DNA of 64,000 nt from Roseburia_C amylophila (GCF_025567465.1 NZ_JAOQKI010000005.1:62001-126000), one strand, 5' to 3'; numbered from the stretch's first letter, positions 27,582 through 36,649 are shown. Program-made: numbers and translations. Notes: a model not told the origin generated them from the letters alone.

Positions 27582-30500
27582 ATGAAACGGAAGAATTCTT
27601 TGAAAAATTCCAGAAAGAGAATCATTCAGGCAACGGTAGCAGCAGTAGCCGGTATAACAGTTGCGGTTGCTGCATTCCGGCCGGTAGAGACTTCAGCAAA
27701 CGGAGTACTGCCGGGGGTGGAAAGCATCGTTGCACAGAAGATGGCAACAGAAGATAAGACCTATCGGATTTTAGAGATTATGCCGGATGGAGCAGAAAGT
27801 GAAATGGGCTATCTTGCAGCGGGCAGTGAGCCGGTAGCCCTAGCAGCAGATGGAATGCTGGCTTACTTTGCAGAGAATGGTATCGAAAATACGCAGCAGG
27901 AGAGAATGGATTATATCAACAGCTTAAAGCAGCGTTTGGAGGACGGGAAGATAGCTTCCGGTGATACATCTAAGACACCACTTTATGCAGAAGCTTATGA
28001 GGAGACTTTTTTCCCGACAGAGGAGCAGCAGAAGGACTACAAGAAGCTGGTATTTCCGGAAGAACAGTATGAGACAATTACTGCTGAGGGACATTATGCT
28101 TACCGGCAGGATTATGACGGAAACTATAATCCCAATGTAGTTTCCTTCTCTTATAATGCAACTGGGGATTATGCAGTAGAATTTGAACGGAGAACACCAC
28201 TTAAGGATGAAACACCATATAACCAGCCATATGAGTACCGGGATAATGGAACAGATGGTTATTATGAAGCAGTAGAAAATCCTATGACAGGTGGTAATTA
28301 TTACTATATTTCAGACTTTTACTATGTTGGAGCAGATTCCGAACATGGACATTATCTGGCACAGTTAGATGCTGCAAAACCATATTCATATACTGCATCA
28401 GGGGATGGAGCATTTGCATTTGTGCCGGGAACAGCGGAAGAGGACAGTGCAAATCAGTCCTGTCAGGTGGAGATGGGCTCTGTCTGGTATACCGGTGGAC
28501 TTTATAATAATAACCTGTTCCGGGACTATGTATTAGGAGCATTGTCCAAGGATGATTTAAAGGTGGAAGTAACGGCAGTGACAGAGTCTGGACTTGCTTC
28601 CGTAGATGTATCCGGTATGGATTTTATTTATATCGGCGGACAGGGTTATGATACCGGAATGAAATATCAGCTTTCTTCTCCGGAGCTTCTTGCACAGGTG
28701 GATAAAATATATAAGAAAATTTTAGGAAAAGCACCGGTTCTTATTGATTCCACTGTCTTAGAAAGTGCACTTACTGATTATAATACTTCTGATATTGCAA
28801 AGCTTGTGGTGTGGAGCATCCAGAAGGAGTTAAAGGATGACCCGCAGTCTGTGGATGCGGCAGAATTATGTGATACCGCTTCTTTAAACAGCAATTACAC
28901 CGGCAATGATACTAATTATGCGGAAAATAATGTTTACTGCATGAAAATGACAGATGCAGACGGGGTACGTCAGCATGTATTTACCGGTCTGCTGGAAGCT
29001 TTTCCACAGGAGCTGCAGGAGGCGGAGGGATTTGCACCGGTGCGGGCATTGATTGAACAGGAGAATACCCTCCGTACATCAGCGGATGCGATTGATACCA
29101 CGCTTTCAAAGAACATGGTCTTACAGTATATTTTAAATTATCCGTATGAGAGAACCTTTAGTGATAAAGAGGAGCTGCGGGTGCTGGATATCGAACCGGC
29201 AATGGGCGCACTGTATCTTGATGAAAATACAGCTGATGACAGAATTCTTACCAAAAAGAAGCTGGCAGACTGGACAGGTGTTGCCATTGAAAATATCAGC
29301 ATTACCCGGATGACTTCAGCGGAGTTTATTGGTAAAATCGAAGACATGAATATGAAATACGACCTGGTTTACTTTGGGCTTGGTTATGCCGGAGAGAATG
29401 GAAATTCTGATGCAAAGCTTCAGGGGGATTATATGAACCGTGATGCTGAAGGAAATACGGTTTATAATGATTCATTGATGAACGGACTGGTCTATGCACA
29501 TACCGGGGATGCATTCTTAAGAAAGGCTATTCTTGGCGGACTTTTAGATACCGATTATGTAGATAATAATACATCGAATTATCTCTATGGAGGCAATCCG
29601 GACAGCTCAAGAGACCCATACGGTGACCGGGATGAGTGGGACAGCGGATTAGGTAAGCTCGTTACCGTAACAAAGACCATCAGTGGTTTCCAGTATGATA
29701 ATCCAAAGAATAGAAATGACCGTCAGGAAATTACCGTTACAGTAGGAAATGTAGGAGTATACCGTGCCAGCGGAAATGATATAACAGAGAGCAAGAAACG
29801 TGATCTGGAAGAATTCCTCGGAGCGAAATATCCGGTTCTTTTTGCACAGAATTTTGTGACCACAGAAGGTGAAATCAATGCAAAGGTGGTAGATAATTCT
29901 TCTGTTTTATATCAGTTCGCAAAGGAAAATCTGGCACAGGATAATGTCTTTTACCTGGATACCGAAGGCAAGCCAAATGATGAGAGCAGCTTCCGGTACT
30001 ATATTAATATGCCAAAGGTTAAACTTGCCATGCTCAATCCGTCTACCGGAGTAGAAGAGAGTGATACGGCATTAAGTACAGGAACAGCACGTACTACGGA
30101 TAACAATTATGGCAATAAAATAGTAGAAATCCGTACCGATAAGAAGGATTCCGGAGTCTATACGCTGCGTTACCGCTTCCGGATTGACAGTTCCGTAGAT
30201 GCCAGTGCGGCTACGGTATATCATGCAGGACTTTATTTTGATATGAATGCCGATGGTAAATTTATCGAAAATGATACCTATTCCGAACGGCAGAAGGACT
30301 GCATCATTTTTGATGCTTCCGGCAATGAAGTCAACCGGGATGCAGCAGGAGAATATCAGTTGAGCAGCGGACAGGAGTACTATCTTGAGAAAGACATTCC
30401 AGGTGACTATCGTGGTATGCTGACCTGGAAACTGGAACTGACCCAGACCACCAATGCCTATATCCGTACGGCTAAGACAGGTTATACGATTGTATCAAGA

Positions 30501-32327
30501 ACAGCTGGTGATGACAGTGTACAGGTTGTTAAGGTACTTCAGATTATGGGAAATAATAATGAATGGGGCGGTTACTTTAATCTTTCTCAAGATAGAGACA
30601 TGCAGGATTTTATCAGCAATTTTGAAAATACGGAAGGAGTCCGGTTTGAAATTACAGCAATTCCAATGCGCAATTTCGATGGCAAATATACATCCTTTGA
30701 ACAGCTGAAGGATTATCAGATGTTAATCTTTGGTTTCCAGGACAGTTATTCGGATATGACCAATGCTGACACGCTGGCAGCAGTAGATGATTATATAGTC
30801 AGCGGACGGAGTGTATTGTTTACCCATGATACCTCTTCCTTTGTCAATGTGGCAACCGAGCAGATGTACTGTCAGGATAATCCGGATGGCGATAATGGAT
30901 GGAACCCGGGCTGGCTTAGCAACCAGGGTAATGCAGGAGATTTTAACCAGGTAGAACGTCACTGGGGCTATATGGTAAACCAGAAATTCCGTGGTGTTCT
31001 TGGAATGGATCGTTATGGAATTACTTATAATAAGAGGACTTCCAAAGACCCGCAGGCGGCACAGCTTCGTTCCCTGCTATTAAAGGAAGGTCAGCTTTTA
31101 GACATCAGTACTACTACAGATGCCTCCGGCAATGAGATAACAACCGGAACCATTGATACGGCACATGGTGGCGTAACCACAAGGGAGAATCCGGATGGCA
31201 GCGGGGCACTGACTTCTGCAGTATTAGGAAGTGATAAGGATATTGCGTATGTACCGGGAACGAATCAGAAGCAGTCCTATGGACAGACACAGGGTTATAC
31301 TTATGGAGCAATCAATTTCCATTATTATTATAATGCTCCGTGGCAGTGTACAACGGAAGCAAAGTATGCTTATAACCAGTACATGATGTGGCGTACACTT
31401 CCGTTACCAACACAAAGAAATGATGTTTCTCTTGGAAACCTGAAAAACAATGCCAGCATGTATGCAACCCAGGTAAATGATGGACAGATTACCCATTATC
31501 CATATGAGATTGGCAGTCAGATTACGATAGCTAATACCCATTACCAGTATTATCAGCTGAATATGGATGAGGATATGGATGGAGATGAAAACAGTGATAT
31601 TGTAGTGTGGTACTGTCTGGGAGCATCCGGTGATGGTTCGGCGATTTATACCAGTTCCCCGAATGATGTGCGGAACAATTATTATATTTACAACATTGGA
31701 AATATTACCTATTCCGGTGTGGGACACAGTACAATAAGTAACGTGAATGAGAAGCAGTTATTCTTTAATACCATTGTTGCAGCGTACAAGACAAGAATCA
31801 AAGATCCGGTAGTAAAGCTTTTAGAGAATGGAAGCCGTACTTCAGCAGAAAAGGAAGCTGTTTATGTACATACTGATAATGCCATCGGAAATAAGGCACT
31901 GGAAAATGAAGTAAGTTTTTATTATACCGTAACAGATTCGAATCTCGTCACATCGGATAAGGAAATCAGTGTGGATTATTCCATGGTAGATAAGAATGGC
32001 AGCAGTATTGCAATTCCGGTACAGGCAGCAGAAAATCAGGTGTATATCACAACAGAAGCAGTAAACGGAGATACGGTTACGACAGATTCTGCCGGAAGAC
32101 TGAGAGGCTTAAAGAGCGGGGAAGTGTATAAAGCCACAGTTCATAACCTGACGGATACAAAAGTACAGGAGGCAATTACCAATGGTAATATGCGGATTGC
32201 AGTCCATGCAGTCAGTACCTTTGACTATTATGGAGACAGCTATGGTCTGGGTGAAAATGCCCAGAGCATACCGCAGAGCAGTACATCTATGAAAATATTA
32301 GGAACAACGCTGTTTGATTTGGATTAG
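27582..32327 (+). CDS. Very large secreted DUF5057-type protein ending the pilus locus
   Basis: A 1581-residue protein with a Sec-type signal (basic KRKNSLKNSRKRIIQ, hydrophobic VAAVAGITVAVAAF, about residues 1-35). The mature start, DKTYRILEIMPDGAESEMGY, is the signature I associate with DUF5057. Similar ILEI/VLQIM entries recur (ELRVLDIEPAMG near 530, VQVVKVLQIMGNNNEWGGYF near 980), suggesting repeated Rossmann-like units. No LPXTG or membrane anchor is seen at the C-terminus (TSMKILGTTLFDLD). It follows the PilW-like gene by 30 bp with no terminator between. By position it could be a tip adhesin, an analogue of PilY1; that is inference. Confidence 0.7.
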   Translation: MKRKNSLKNSRKRIIQATVAAVAGITVAVAAFRPVETSANGVLPGVESIVAQKMATEDKTYRILEIMPDGAESEMGYLAAGSEPVALAADGMLAYFAENGIENTQQERMDYINSLKQRLEDGKIASGDTSKTPLYAEAYEETFFPTEEQQKDYKKLVFPEEQYETITAEGHYAYRQDYDGNYNPNVVSFSYNATGDYAVEFERRTPLKDETPYNQPYEYRDNGTDGYYEAVENPMTGGNYYYISDFYYVGADSEHGHYLAQLDAAKPYSYTASGDGAFAFVPGTAEEDSANQSCQVEMGSVWYTGGLYNNNLFRDYVLGALSKDDLKVEVTAVTESGLASVDVSGMDFIYIGGQGYDTGMKYQLSSPELLAQVDKIYKKILGKAPVLIDSTVLESALTDYNTSDIAKLVVWSIQKELKDDPQSVDAAELCDTASLNSNYTGNDTNYAENNVYCMKMTDADGVRQHVFTGLLEAFPQELQEAEGFAPVRALIEQENTLRTSADAIDTTLSKNMVLQYILNYPYERTFSDKEELRVLDIEPAMGALYLDENTADDRILTKKKLADWTGVAIENISITRMTSAEFIGKIEDMNMKYDLVYFGLGYAGENGNSDAKLQGDYMNRDAEGNTVYNDSLMNGLVYAHTGDAFLRKAILGGLLDTDYVDNNTSNYLYGGNPDSSRDPYGDRDEWDSGLGKLVTVTKTISGFQYDNPKNRNDRQEITVTVGNVGVYRASGNDITESKKRDLEEFLGAKYPVLFAQNFVTTEGEINAKVVDNSSVLYQFAKENLAQDNVFYLDTEGKPNDESSFRYYINMPKVKLAMLNPSTGVEESDTALSTGTARTTDNNYGNKIVEIRTDKKDSGVYTLRYRFRIDSSVDASAATVYHAGLYFDMNADGKFIENDTYSERQKDCIIFDASGNEVNRDAAGEYQLSSGQEYYLEKDIPGDYRGMLTWKLELTQTTNAYIRTAKTGYTIVSRTAGDDSVQVVKVLQIMGNNNEWGGYFNLSQDRDMQDFISNFENTEGVRFEITAIPMRNFDGKYTSFEQLKDYQMLIFGFQDSYSDMTNADTLAAVDDYIVSGRSVLFTHDTSSFVNVATEQMYCQDNPDGDNGWNPGWLSNQGNAGDFNQVERHWGYMVNQKFRGVLGMDRYGITYNKRTSKDPQAAQLRSLLLKEGQLLDISTTTDASGNEITTGTIDTAHGGVTTRENPDGSGALTSAVLGSDKDIAYVPGTNQKQSYGQTQGYTYGAINFHYYYNAPWQCTTEAKYAYNQYMMWRTLPLPTQRNDVSLGNLKNNASMYATQVNDGQITHYPYEIGSQITIANTHYQYYQLNMDEDMDGDENSDIVVWYCLGASGDGSAIYTSSPNDVRNNYYIYNIGNITYSGVGHSTISNVNEKQLFFNTIVAAYKTRIKDPVVKLLENGSRTSAEKEAVYVHTDNAIGNKALENEVSFYYTVTDSNLVTSDKEISVDYSMVDKNGSSIAIPVQAAENQVYITTEAVNGDTVTTDSAGRLRGLKSGEVYKATVHNLTDTKVQEAITNGNMRIAVHAVSTFDYYGDSYGLGENAQSIPQSSTSMKILGTTLFDLD

Positions 32328-32409
32328 AAGAAAAGAAAAAATATTTATTGAAAAACTGGGAACGAAATCGTATAAGACCGGAAAAGCAATCTGTAAAATC
32401 AAAAAAGGG

Positions 32410-32438
32410 TTGAAAAACTGGTAACGTTACCATATAAT
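32410..32438 (+). promoter_or_regulatory. rnpB promoter with internal palindromic operator
   Basis: TTGAAA at 32410-32415, 17-bp spacer, TATAAT at 32433-32438. The last 14 bp of the spacer, TGGTAACGTTACCA (32419-32432), form a perfect palindrome with a central CG, like LacI/GalR-family operators and close to a cre site. A repressor there would block the promoter directly. Confidence 0.75.
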
Positions 32439-32449
32439 AAAACCATGAA

Positions 32450-32797
32450 GAACCAAGTAGGGTGAATGGTCGCGGCTGCATTGTCGAAAGACATACAGAC
32501 GAGGAAAGTCCGGGCTTCGCAGGGCAGGATGCCGGATAACGTCCGGTGGAGGCAACTCCAAGGAAAGTGCAACAGAAATGTACCGCCAGGTAACTGGTAA
32601 GGGTGGAAAGGCAGTGTAAGAGACTACCGCATCTCTGGTAACAGAGATGGCTCTGTAAACCCCATTCGAAGCAAGACCAGATTTAAGCATTGACGTGGCC
32701 CGCCAGCTTAAGGTAGGTTGCTTGAGGCGGTTGGCAACAGCCGTCCTAGATAGATGACCATTTTCAACATAACCCGGCTTACAGCCCTGCTTGGTTT
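32450..32797 (+). ncRNA. rnpB: RNase P RNA
   Basis: Catalytic RNA of RNase P, which trims the 5' leader of pre-tRNAs. The conserved GAGGAAAGTCCGGGCT is at 32501-32516 and its partner ATAACCCGGCTTA at 32769-32781, forming the P4 core. The ends AACCAAGTAGGG (from 32451) and CCCTGCTTGGTT (to 32796) pair as helix P1, which sets the boundaries. Other conserved segments, such as ACAGAAATGTACCGCC and GGTAAGGGTGGAAAGG, are in place. About 348 nt, normal for a bacterial rnpB. Confidence 0.95.
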
Positions 32798-32852
32798 CTT
32801 ACTATCAAATCTAATGTAATTCTAAAATGTTTCTTAAAAGACAATAACTCTG

Positions 32853-32881
32853 TTGACACAGAAAAGCAGGGGACTTAAGAT
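32853..32881 (+). promoter_or_regulatory. Promoter ahead of the 33-kb small membrane protein
   Basis: TTGACA at 32853-32858, 17-bp spacer, TAAGAT at 32876-32881. Transcription would begin near 32888, only a few bases before a strong terminator-like hairpin (32893-32929), so the promoter and hairpin together look like an attenuated leader. Confidence 0.6.
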
Positions 32882-32892
32882 GAATATCAGGG

Positions 32893-32929
32893 TATGGTGA
32901 TATGTGAACATACATATCACCATATTTTT
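32893..32929 (+). terminator. Perfect 13-bp hairpin with T-tract
   Basis: Arms 32893-32905 and 32912-32924 are exactly complementary and are followed by TTTTT. It may end rnpB transcripts, or attenuate those from the promoter at 32853, or both. Confidence 0.8.
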
Positions 32930-32935
32930 GCGTAA

Positions 32936-32972
32936 GCATCTGTAAGGAACTGCCGGTGGCAGGTGCGTAGAT
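32936..32972 (+). repeat. Leader palindromic repeat, copy 1
   Basis: Matches the family consensus RYATCCGTAAGRAACTGCC then RGTGGCAG with a C/T-rich end. Here the core hairpin is CTGCC-GGT-GGCAG. It starts 7 nt after a terminator T-tract and 25 nt before the next gene's start. Other copies: 36690, 37380, 49498, 57789. Confidence 0.7.
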
Positions 32973-32996
32973 ATAAAAAGAAGAGAGGTCTTATAT

Positions 32997-33392
32997 TTGA
33001 AAGAGAAGTTAGCGAGATTTATGTCAGGAAGATATGGAGTAGATCAGTTATCAAGATTATATCTTGGAATTGCACTGATATTACTGGTAGTTTCAATTTT
33101 TAGCCACCTTGGTATATTTTATATAGCTGGAATTGTTCTTCTGGTGTATACTTATTATCGTATGTTTTCGAAGAACATTTCCAAGATGTATGCACAGAAT
33201 CAGAAGTATTTGAATGCAAAATATCGTGCGGTGGTAAAAAAGGATGCATGGAAGAAACAGTGGCAGCAGCGTAAGATTTACCGGTTTTATCGTTGTCCGG
33301 GATGTAAACAGAAGGTTCGTGTCCCAAAGGGAAAAGGTAAAATCTGCATTACCTGTCCAAAATGCAGAATGGAATTCATAAAGAAAAGTTGA
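32997..33392 (+). CDS. Small membrane protein with C-terminal zinc ribbon
   Basis: A 131-residue protein of no recognised family. Two adjacent hydrophobic helices span about residues 23-58 (LYLGIALILLVVSIF and IFYIAGIVLLVYTYY), followed by a basic stretch and a zinc-ribbon-like end with paired cysteines (RCPGCKQKVRVP and ITCPKCRMEF). TTG start after AAGAGAGGTC; no better ATG is available. It lies 25 bp ahead of a DUF5685 gene, with which it is probably cotranscribed, behind an attenuator-like leader. Confidence 0.7.
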   Translation: MKEKLARFMSGRYGVDQLSRLYLGIALILLVVSIFSHLGIFYIAGIVLLVYTYYRMFSKNISKMYAQNQKYLNAKYRAVVKKDAWKKQWQQRKIYRFYRCPGCKQKVRVPKGKGKICITCPKCRMEFIKKS

Positions 33393-33417
33393 GCTGTAGC
33401 TATTTGGAGGAAGCAGT

Positions 33418-34317
33418 ATGTTTGGATATGTAAATATCAATCGTAATGAATTATCAGATGAAAATAAAAAGATTTACCAGGGTTATTACTGCGGACTTTG
33501 TCAGAAACTAAAGGAGGTTTCCGGCCGTAAAGGCCAGATGCTTTTAAACTATGACATGACATTTCTGGTAGTGCTTCTGACCGGACTTTATGAGCTGGAG
33601 GATAAAAGCACAGATTTTGTATGTGCACTGCATCCGACGAAAAAACGGACAGCCAGAATCAATGAAGCAACAGAATATGCTGCTGATATGAATATTATTC
33701 TTTCCTACCAGAATTTTGAAGATGACTGGAGAGACAATCGTTCTTATTCGAAAAAAGCATTTGCCAGAATGCTGGGAAAAGATTATAATCGCATCATGGC
33801 AAAATACCCAAGACAGGTAAAGGCAGTAGAAACCTATATCGAAGAACTGGGTAAGGCAGAGGATGCACAGGAATCCAATATTGATAAAATATCAGGACTG
33901 ACAGGAACCATGCTGGGCGAAATTTTTGCATGGCGGGAAGACATATGGGCAGAAGAACTCAGATATTTTGGATTCTATTTAGGGAAGTTTGTTTATCTGA
34001 TGGATGCCTATGAGGATTTTGAAACAGATAAGCGTAAAAATGCATACAATGTTTTCCGGGTACAGCGGAAAGAGGATATGCAGAATCTGGATACCTTTGT
34101 GAAGCTGTTGCTGACCAGTATGATGTCAGAGTGTGCCAAGTCCTTTGAACGTCTGCCAATTCTTATGCATGCAGACATTCTGCGGAATGTATTATATTCC
34201 GGAGTCTGGACGAAATATGAGTACAACAGACTGAAACGTGAGCGGAAGCAGCAGAAGCTTCTTGAAAAACAGAAAGCCGAAAAACAGAAGGCAGACAGGA
34301 AAAGTGCAACAAAGTGA
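33418..34317 (+). CDS. DUF5685 family protein
   Basis: A 299-residue cytoplasmic protein whose opening (MFGYVNINRNELSDENKKIY, then YYCGLCQKLKE) and central YLGKFVYLMDAYEDFETD match the DUF5685 family common in Clostridia. Function is unknown. The conserved Cys, His and Asp residues and an all-alpha, Asp-rich helix (LMDAYEDFETDKR) vaguely recall isoprenoid-synthase-like folds, but that is weak. It has a basic Lys/Gln tail. Flanked by a zinc-ribbon membrane protein and a J-domain protein on the same strand with short gaps, so the three likely act together. Confidence 0.75.
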   Translation: MFGYVNINRNELSDENKKIYQGYYCGLCQKLKEVSGRKGQMLLNYDMTFLVVLLTGLYELEDKSTDFVCALHPTKKRTARINEATEYAADMNIILSYQNFEDDWRDNRSYSKKAFARMLGKDYNRIMAKYPRQVKAVETYIEELGKAEDAQESNIDKISGLTGTMLGEIFAWREDIWAEELRYFGFYLGKFVYLMDAYEDFETDKRKNAYNVFRVQRKEDMQNLDTFVKLLLTSMMSECAKSFERLPILMHADILRNVLYSGVWTKYEYNRLKRERKQQKLLEKQKAEKQKADRKSATK

Positions 34318-34345
34318 AGTTAAGAATTAAGAAGGAGTAAGTAGT

Positions 34346-35008
34346 ATGGACCCATACAAGGTGCTGGGCATAGCTCCGGGAGCAACAGATGAAGAAATCA
34401 AACGGGCATACCGGAATCTGAGCCGCAAATATCATCCGGATGCCAATGTAAATAATCCTGACCGTGCACAGGCAGAAGAAAAATTTAAAGAAGTACAGAT
34501 GGCGTATGACCAGATTATGAAACAGAAACAGCAGGGTTACAGCTATGGAAGCGGTTACGGCGGCGGTGGCGCCTACGGTTATGGTGGTTTTGGCTATGGC
34601 AGAACCAATGGTGCATATGGAAACAGCGGCTATGGCAGCAGTGCTTCCGGTGAATCGGTAGAGATGCAGGCGGCTGCAAATTACATCCGGAATCGTTGTT
34701 TTAAAGAAGCATTGCATGTGTTAGATGGTATTTCGGACAGAACGGCACGCTGGTATTATTACAGTGCAATTGCCAATGCCGGAAGCGGTAATAATGTAAC
34801 GGCAAAGGAGCATGCCAGTCAGGCTGTCAATATGGAACCGAGTAATATGGAATATCGTCAGCTGCAGCAGCAGTTAGAGTTTGGTGGAACATGGTATCAG
34901 AGCAGAGGCGGCGAATATGAACGGCCATATTCCGGCAGCAGCGGCTGGTGCATGAGTATGCTGTTATTGAATCTTTTATGTAACTGTTGTTGTTTCAGAC
35001 CATATTAG
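34346..35008 (+). CDS. J-domain protein with Gly/Tyr-rich linker and Cys-rich end
   Basis: A 220-residue protein. The N-terminal J-domain (about residues 1-65: PYKVLGIAPGATDEEIKRAY, RKYHPDANVNN with the HPD motif) would stimulate an Hsp70 ATPase. The middle, about residues 66-105, is almost only Gly, Tyr, Ser and Ala. The C-terminal part is helical and TPR-like (YYYSAIANAGSGNNVTAKEH). The protein ends with the unusual LLLNLLCNCCCFRPY. It has no DnaJ zinc or substrate domain, so it is not DnaJ itself but a dedicated co-chaperone. Confidence 0.82.
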   Translation: MDPYKVLGIAPGATDEEIKRAYRNLSRKYHPDANVNNPDRAQAEEKFKEVQMAYDQIMKQKQQGYSYGSGYGGGGAYGYGGFGYGRTNGAYGNSGYGSSASGESVEMQAAANYIRNRCFKEALHVLDGISDRTARWYYYSAIANAGSGNNVTAKEHASQAVNMEPSNMEYRQLQQQLEFGGTWYQSRGGEYERPYSGSSGWCMSMLLLNLLCNCCCFRPY

Positions 35009-35098
35009 AAAACCATATTTTAGATGTTCTTTTTTATTTGCAAGAATGAAAACTTCTGCTATACTGTAGGATGAAAAAAACAGAAATGGAGATTAGAA

Positions 35099-35638
35099 AT
35101 GAGAATTTTAGCTGAAAATACATCATGTATTGTAATTGACTATCAGGAGAAGATTTTGCCGGCAATGTCAGGAAGAGAGGAACTTGTGGCAAATTCTGCT
35201 GCATTATTAAAGGGACTTAATTTATTGGAAATACCGATGGTATTGACCACACAGTATGCCAAGGGATTAGGAAATAATATTCCGGAGATTTGTGAAGCAA
35301 TTGGAAGTGATGTGGCATATGACAAGACCACATTTTCTGCATATGAAACAGAAGCGGTATATGAAGCAATGGATAAAGAGCGTAAAAATGTCCTGATTTG
35401 TGGAATTGAAGCACATATCTGTGTACTTCAGACAGCCATTGATTTAAAGGCAGCAGGGTATCAGCCGGTTATCGTAGCAGACTGTGTATCTTCAAGAAAA
35501 GAACTGGATAAGGAACTTGGTTTAAAGAGAGCAGAACAGGAAGGCATTCTGATTACATCTAAGGAAGCTATTTTATTTGAATTGACACGTAAGGCAGGCG
35601 GACCGGTATTTAAACAGATTTCTGCACTGATTAAATAA
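35099..35638 (+). CDS. Isochorismatase-family cysteine hydrolase
   Basis: A 179-residue cytoplasmic hydrolase of the isochorismatase-like superfamily. The triad is visible as Asp in VIDYQEKILPAM, Lys in DKTTFSAY and Cys in GIEAHICVLQTA. It resembles the YcaC-like subgroup, whose true substrates are unsettled. Ribosome site GGAG 5 nt upstream. It shares its fold but not close similarity with the nicotinamidase-like gene at 58.1 kb. Followed after 12 bp by a YqeG phosphatase. Confidence 0.82.
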   Translation: MRILAENTSCIVIDYQEKILPAMSGREELVANSAALLKGLNLLEIPMVLTTQYAKGLGNNIPEICEAIGSDVAYDKTTFSAYETEAVYEAMDKERKNVLICGIEAHICVLQTAIDLKAAGYQPVIVADCVSSRKELDKELGLKRAEQEGILITSKEAILFELTRKAGGPVFKQISALIK

Positions 35639-35650
35639 AGGAGACAGGAT

Positions 35651-36163
35651 ATGCTGCAAAGATTTTATCCCGATGAATATCTGGATTCTACCTATGTCAT
35701 TGACTTTGATAAACTTTATGAAGAGGGATACCGGGGCATTATTTTTGATATTGATAATACACTTGTTCCACACGGAGCACCGGCGGATGAGCGGGCAAAA
35801 AAGCTGTTTGCTCATTTAAAAGAGCTGGGTTATCATTGTATGCTGTTATCGAATAACAAGGAACCACGGGTGAAGATGTTCAATGATGCGGTAAATGTTT
35901 CTTATATTTACAAGGCAGGAAAACCGTCAACGAAAAATTATCTTAAGGCAATGGAAGAGATGGGAACCACTACGGAGAATACGTTATTTGTGGGAGACCA
36001 GATATTTACTGATGTGTATGGGGCAAACCGTGCGGGAATCCGTACAATTCTGGTAAAACCGATACATCCGAAAGAAGAAATACAGATTGTTTTAAAGAGA
36101 TACCTGGAGAAAATTGTGTTATTTTTTTATACAAGGAAGAGAAAGAAGGAAGAAAAATCATGA
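35651..36163 (+). CDS. YqeG-family HAD phosphatase
   Basis: A 170-residue HAD phosphatase of the YqeG (IIIA) type. Motif I is IIFDIDNTLVPHG with the nucleophile Asp; motif II Ser is in CMLLSNNKEPR; motif III Lys in YKAGKPSTKNYL; motif IV in FVGDQIFTDVYGANRAG. Physiological substrate is unknown, though homologues include phosphatidylglycerophosphate phosphatases. Overlaps rpiB by 4 bp, indicating translational coupling. Confidence 0.87.
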   Translation: MLQRFYPDEYLDSTYVIDFDKLYEEGYRGIIFDIDNTLVPHGAPADERAKKLFAHLKELGYHCMLLSNNKEPRVKMFNDAVNVSYIYKAGKPSTKNYLKAMEEMGTTTENTLFVGDQIFTDVYGANRAGIRTILVKPIHPKEEIQIVLKRYLEKIVLFFYTRKRKKEEKS

Positions 36164-36600
36164 AAATCGGAATTGGAAATGACCACAGTGCAGTCGAAAT
36201 GAAATTCGCAATTAAAAAGTATTTAGAGGAAATGGGACATGAAGTTGTAAATTACGGAACAGATTCTACCGAGAGCTGTGACTATCCGGAGTATGGTGAA
36301 AAAGTAGGACGTGCAGTTGCAGCCGGGGAAGTAGACTGTGGCGTATTAATCTGTGGTACCGGGGTTGGAATCTCTTTAGCTGCTAATAAGGTAAAAGGTG
36401 TCCGTGCAGCAGTATGTTCTGATGTAACAACTGCGCATCTGGTAAAAGAACATAACAATGCCAATATCATCGCATTTGGAGCAAGAATTGTTGGAATCGA
36501 GAAGGCAAAAGATATTGTAAAAGCATACCTGAATGCAGAATTTCAGGGTGGCAGACATGAAAAACGTATTGCCATGATTCACGAAATTGAATCAAGATAG
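36160..36600 (+). CDS. rpiB: Ribose-5-phosphate isomerase B
   Basis: A 146-residue RpiB/LacAB-family sugar-phosphate isomerase, interconverting ribose 5-phosphate and ribulose 5-phosphate in the pentose phosphate pathway. Seen are GIGNDHSAVEMKFAIKKYL at the start and the active-site Cys in GVLICGTGVGISLAANKV, followed by GVRAAVCSD. Length is usual for the family. An allose-6-phosphate or galactose-6-phosphate isomerase is less likely without sugar-uptake neighbours. Confidence 0.92.
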   Translation: MKIGIGNDHSAVEMKFAIKKYLEEMGHEVVNYGTDSTESCDYPEYGEKVGRAVAAGEVDCGVLICGTGVGISLAANKVKGVRAAVCSDVTTAHLVKEHNNANIIAFGARIVGIEKAKDIVKAYLNAEFQGGRHEKRIAMIHEIESR

Positions 36601-36620
36601 GGTAAAGTCACAAAAAAAGG

Positions 36621-36649
36621 TTGAAAAATGGCTTGTTTTATTATAGAAT
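36621..36649 (+). promoter_or_regulatory. Promoter of efp
   Basis: TTGAAA at 36621-36626, 17-bp spacer, TAGAAT at 36644-36649. It gives an approximately 100-nt leader before efp that contains a copy of the palindromic repeat. Confidence 0.65.

Noticed and set aside
34163..34717. A 184-codon minus-strand frame over the J-domain gene
   Set aside because: Shadow of the Gly/Tyr repeat coding region; no ribosome site and low-complexity Ala/Thr/Ile content.
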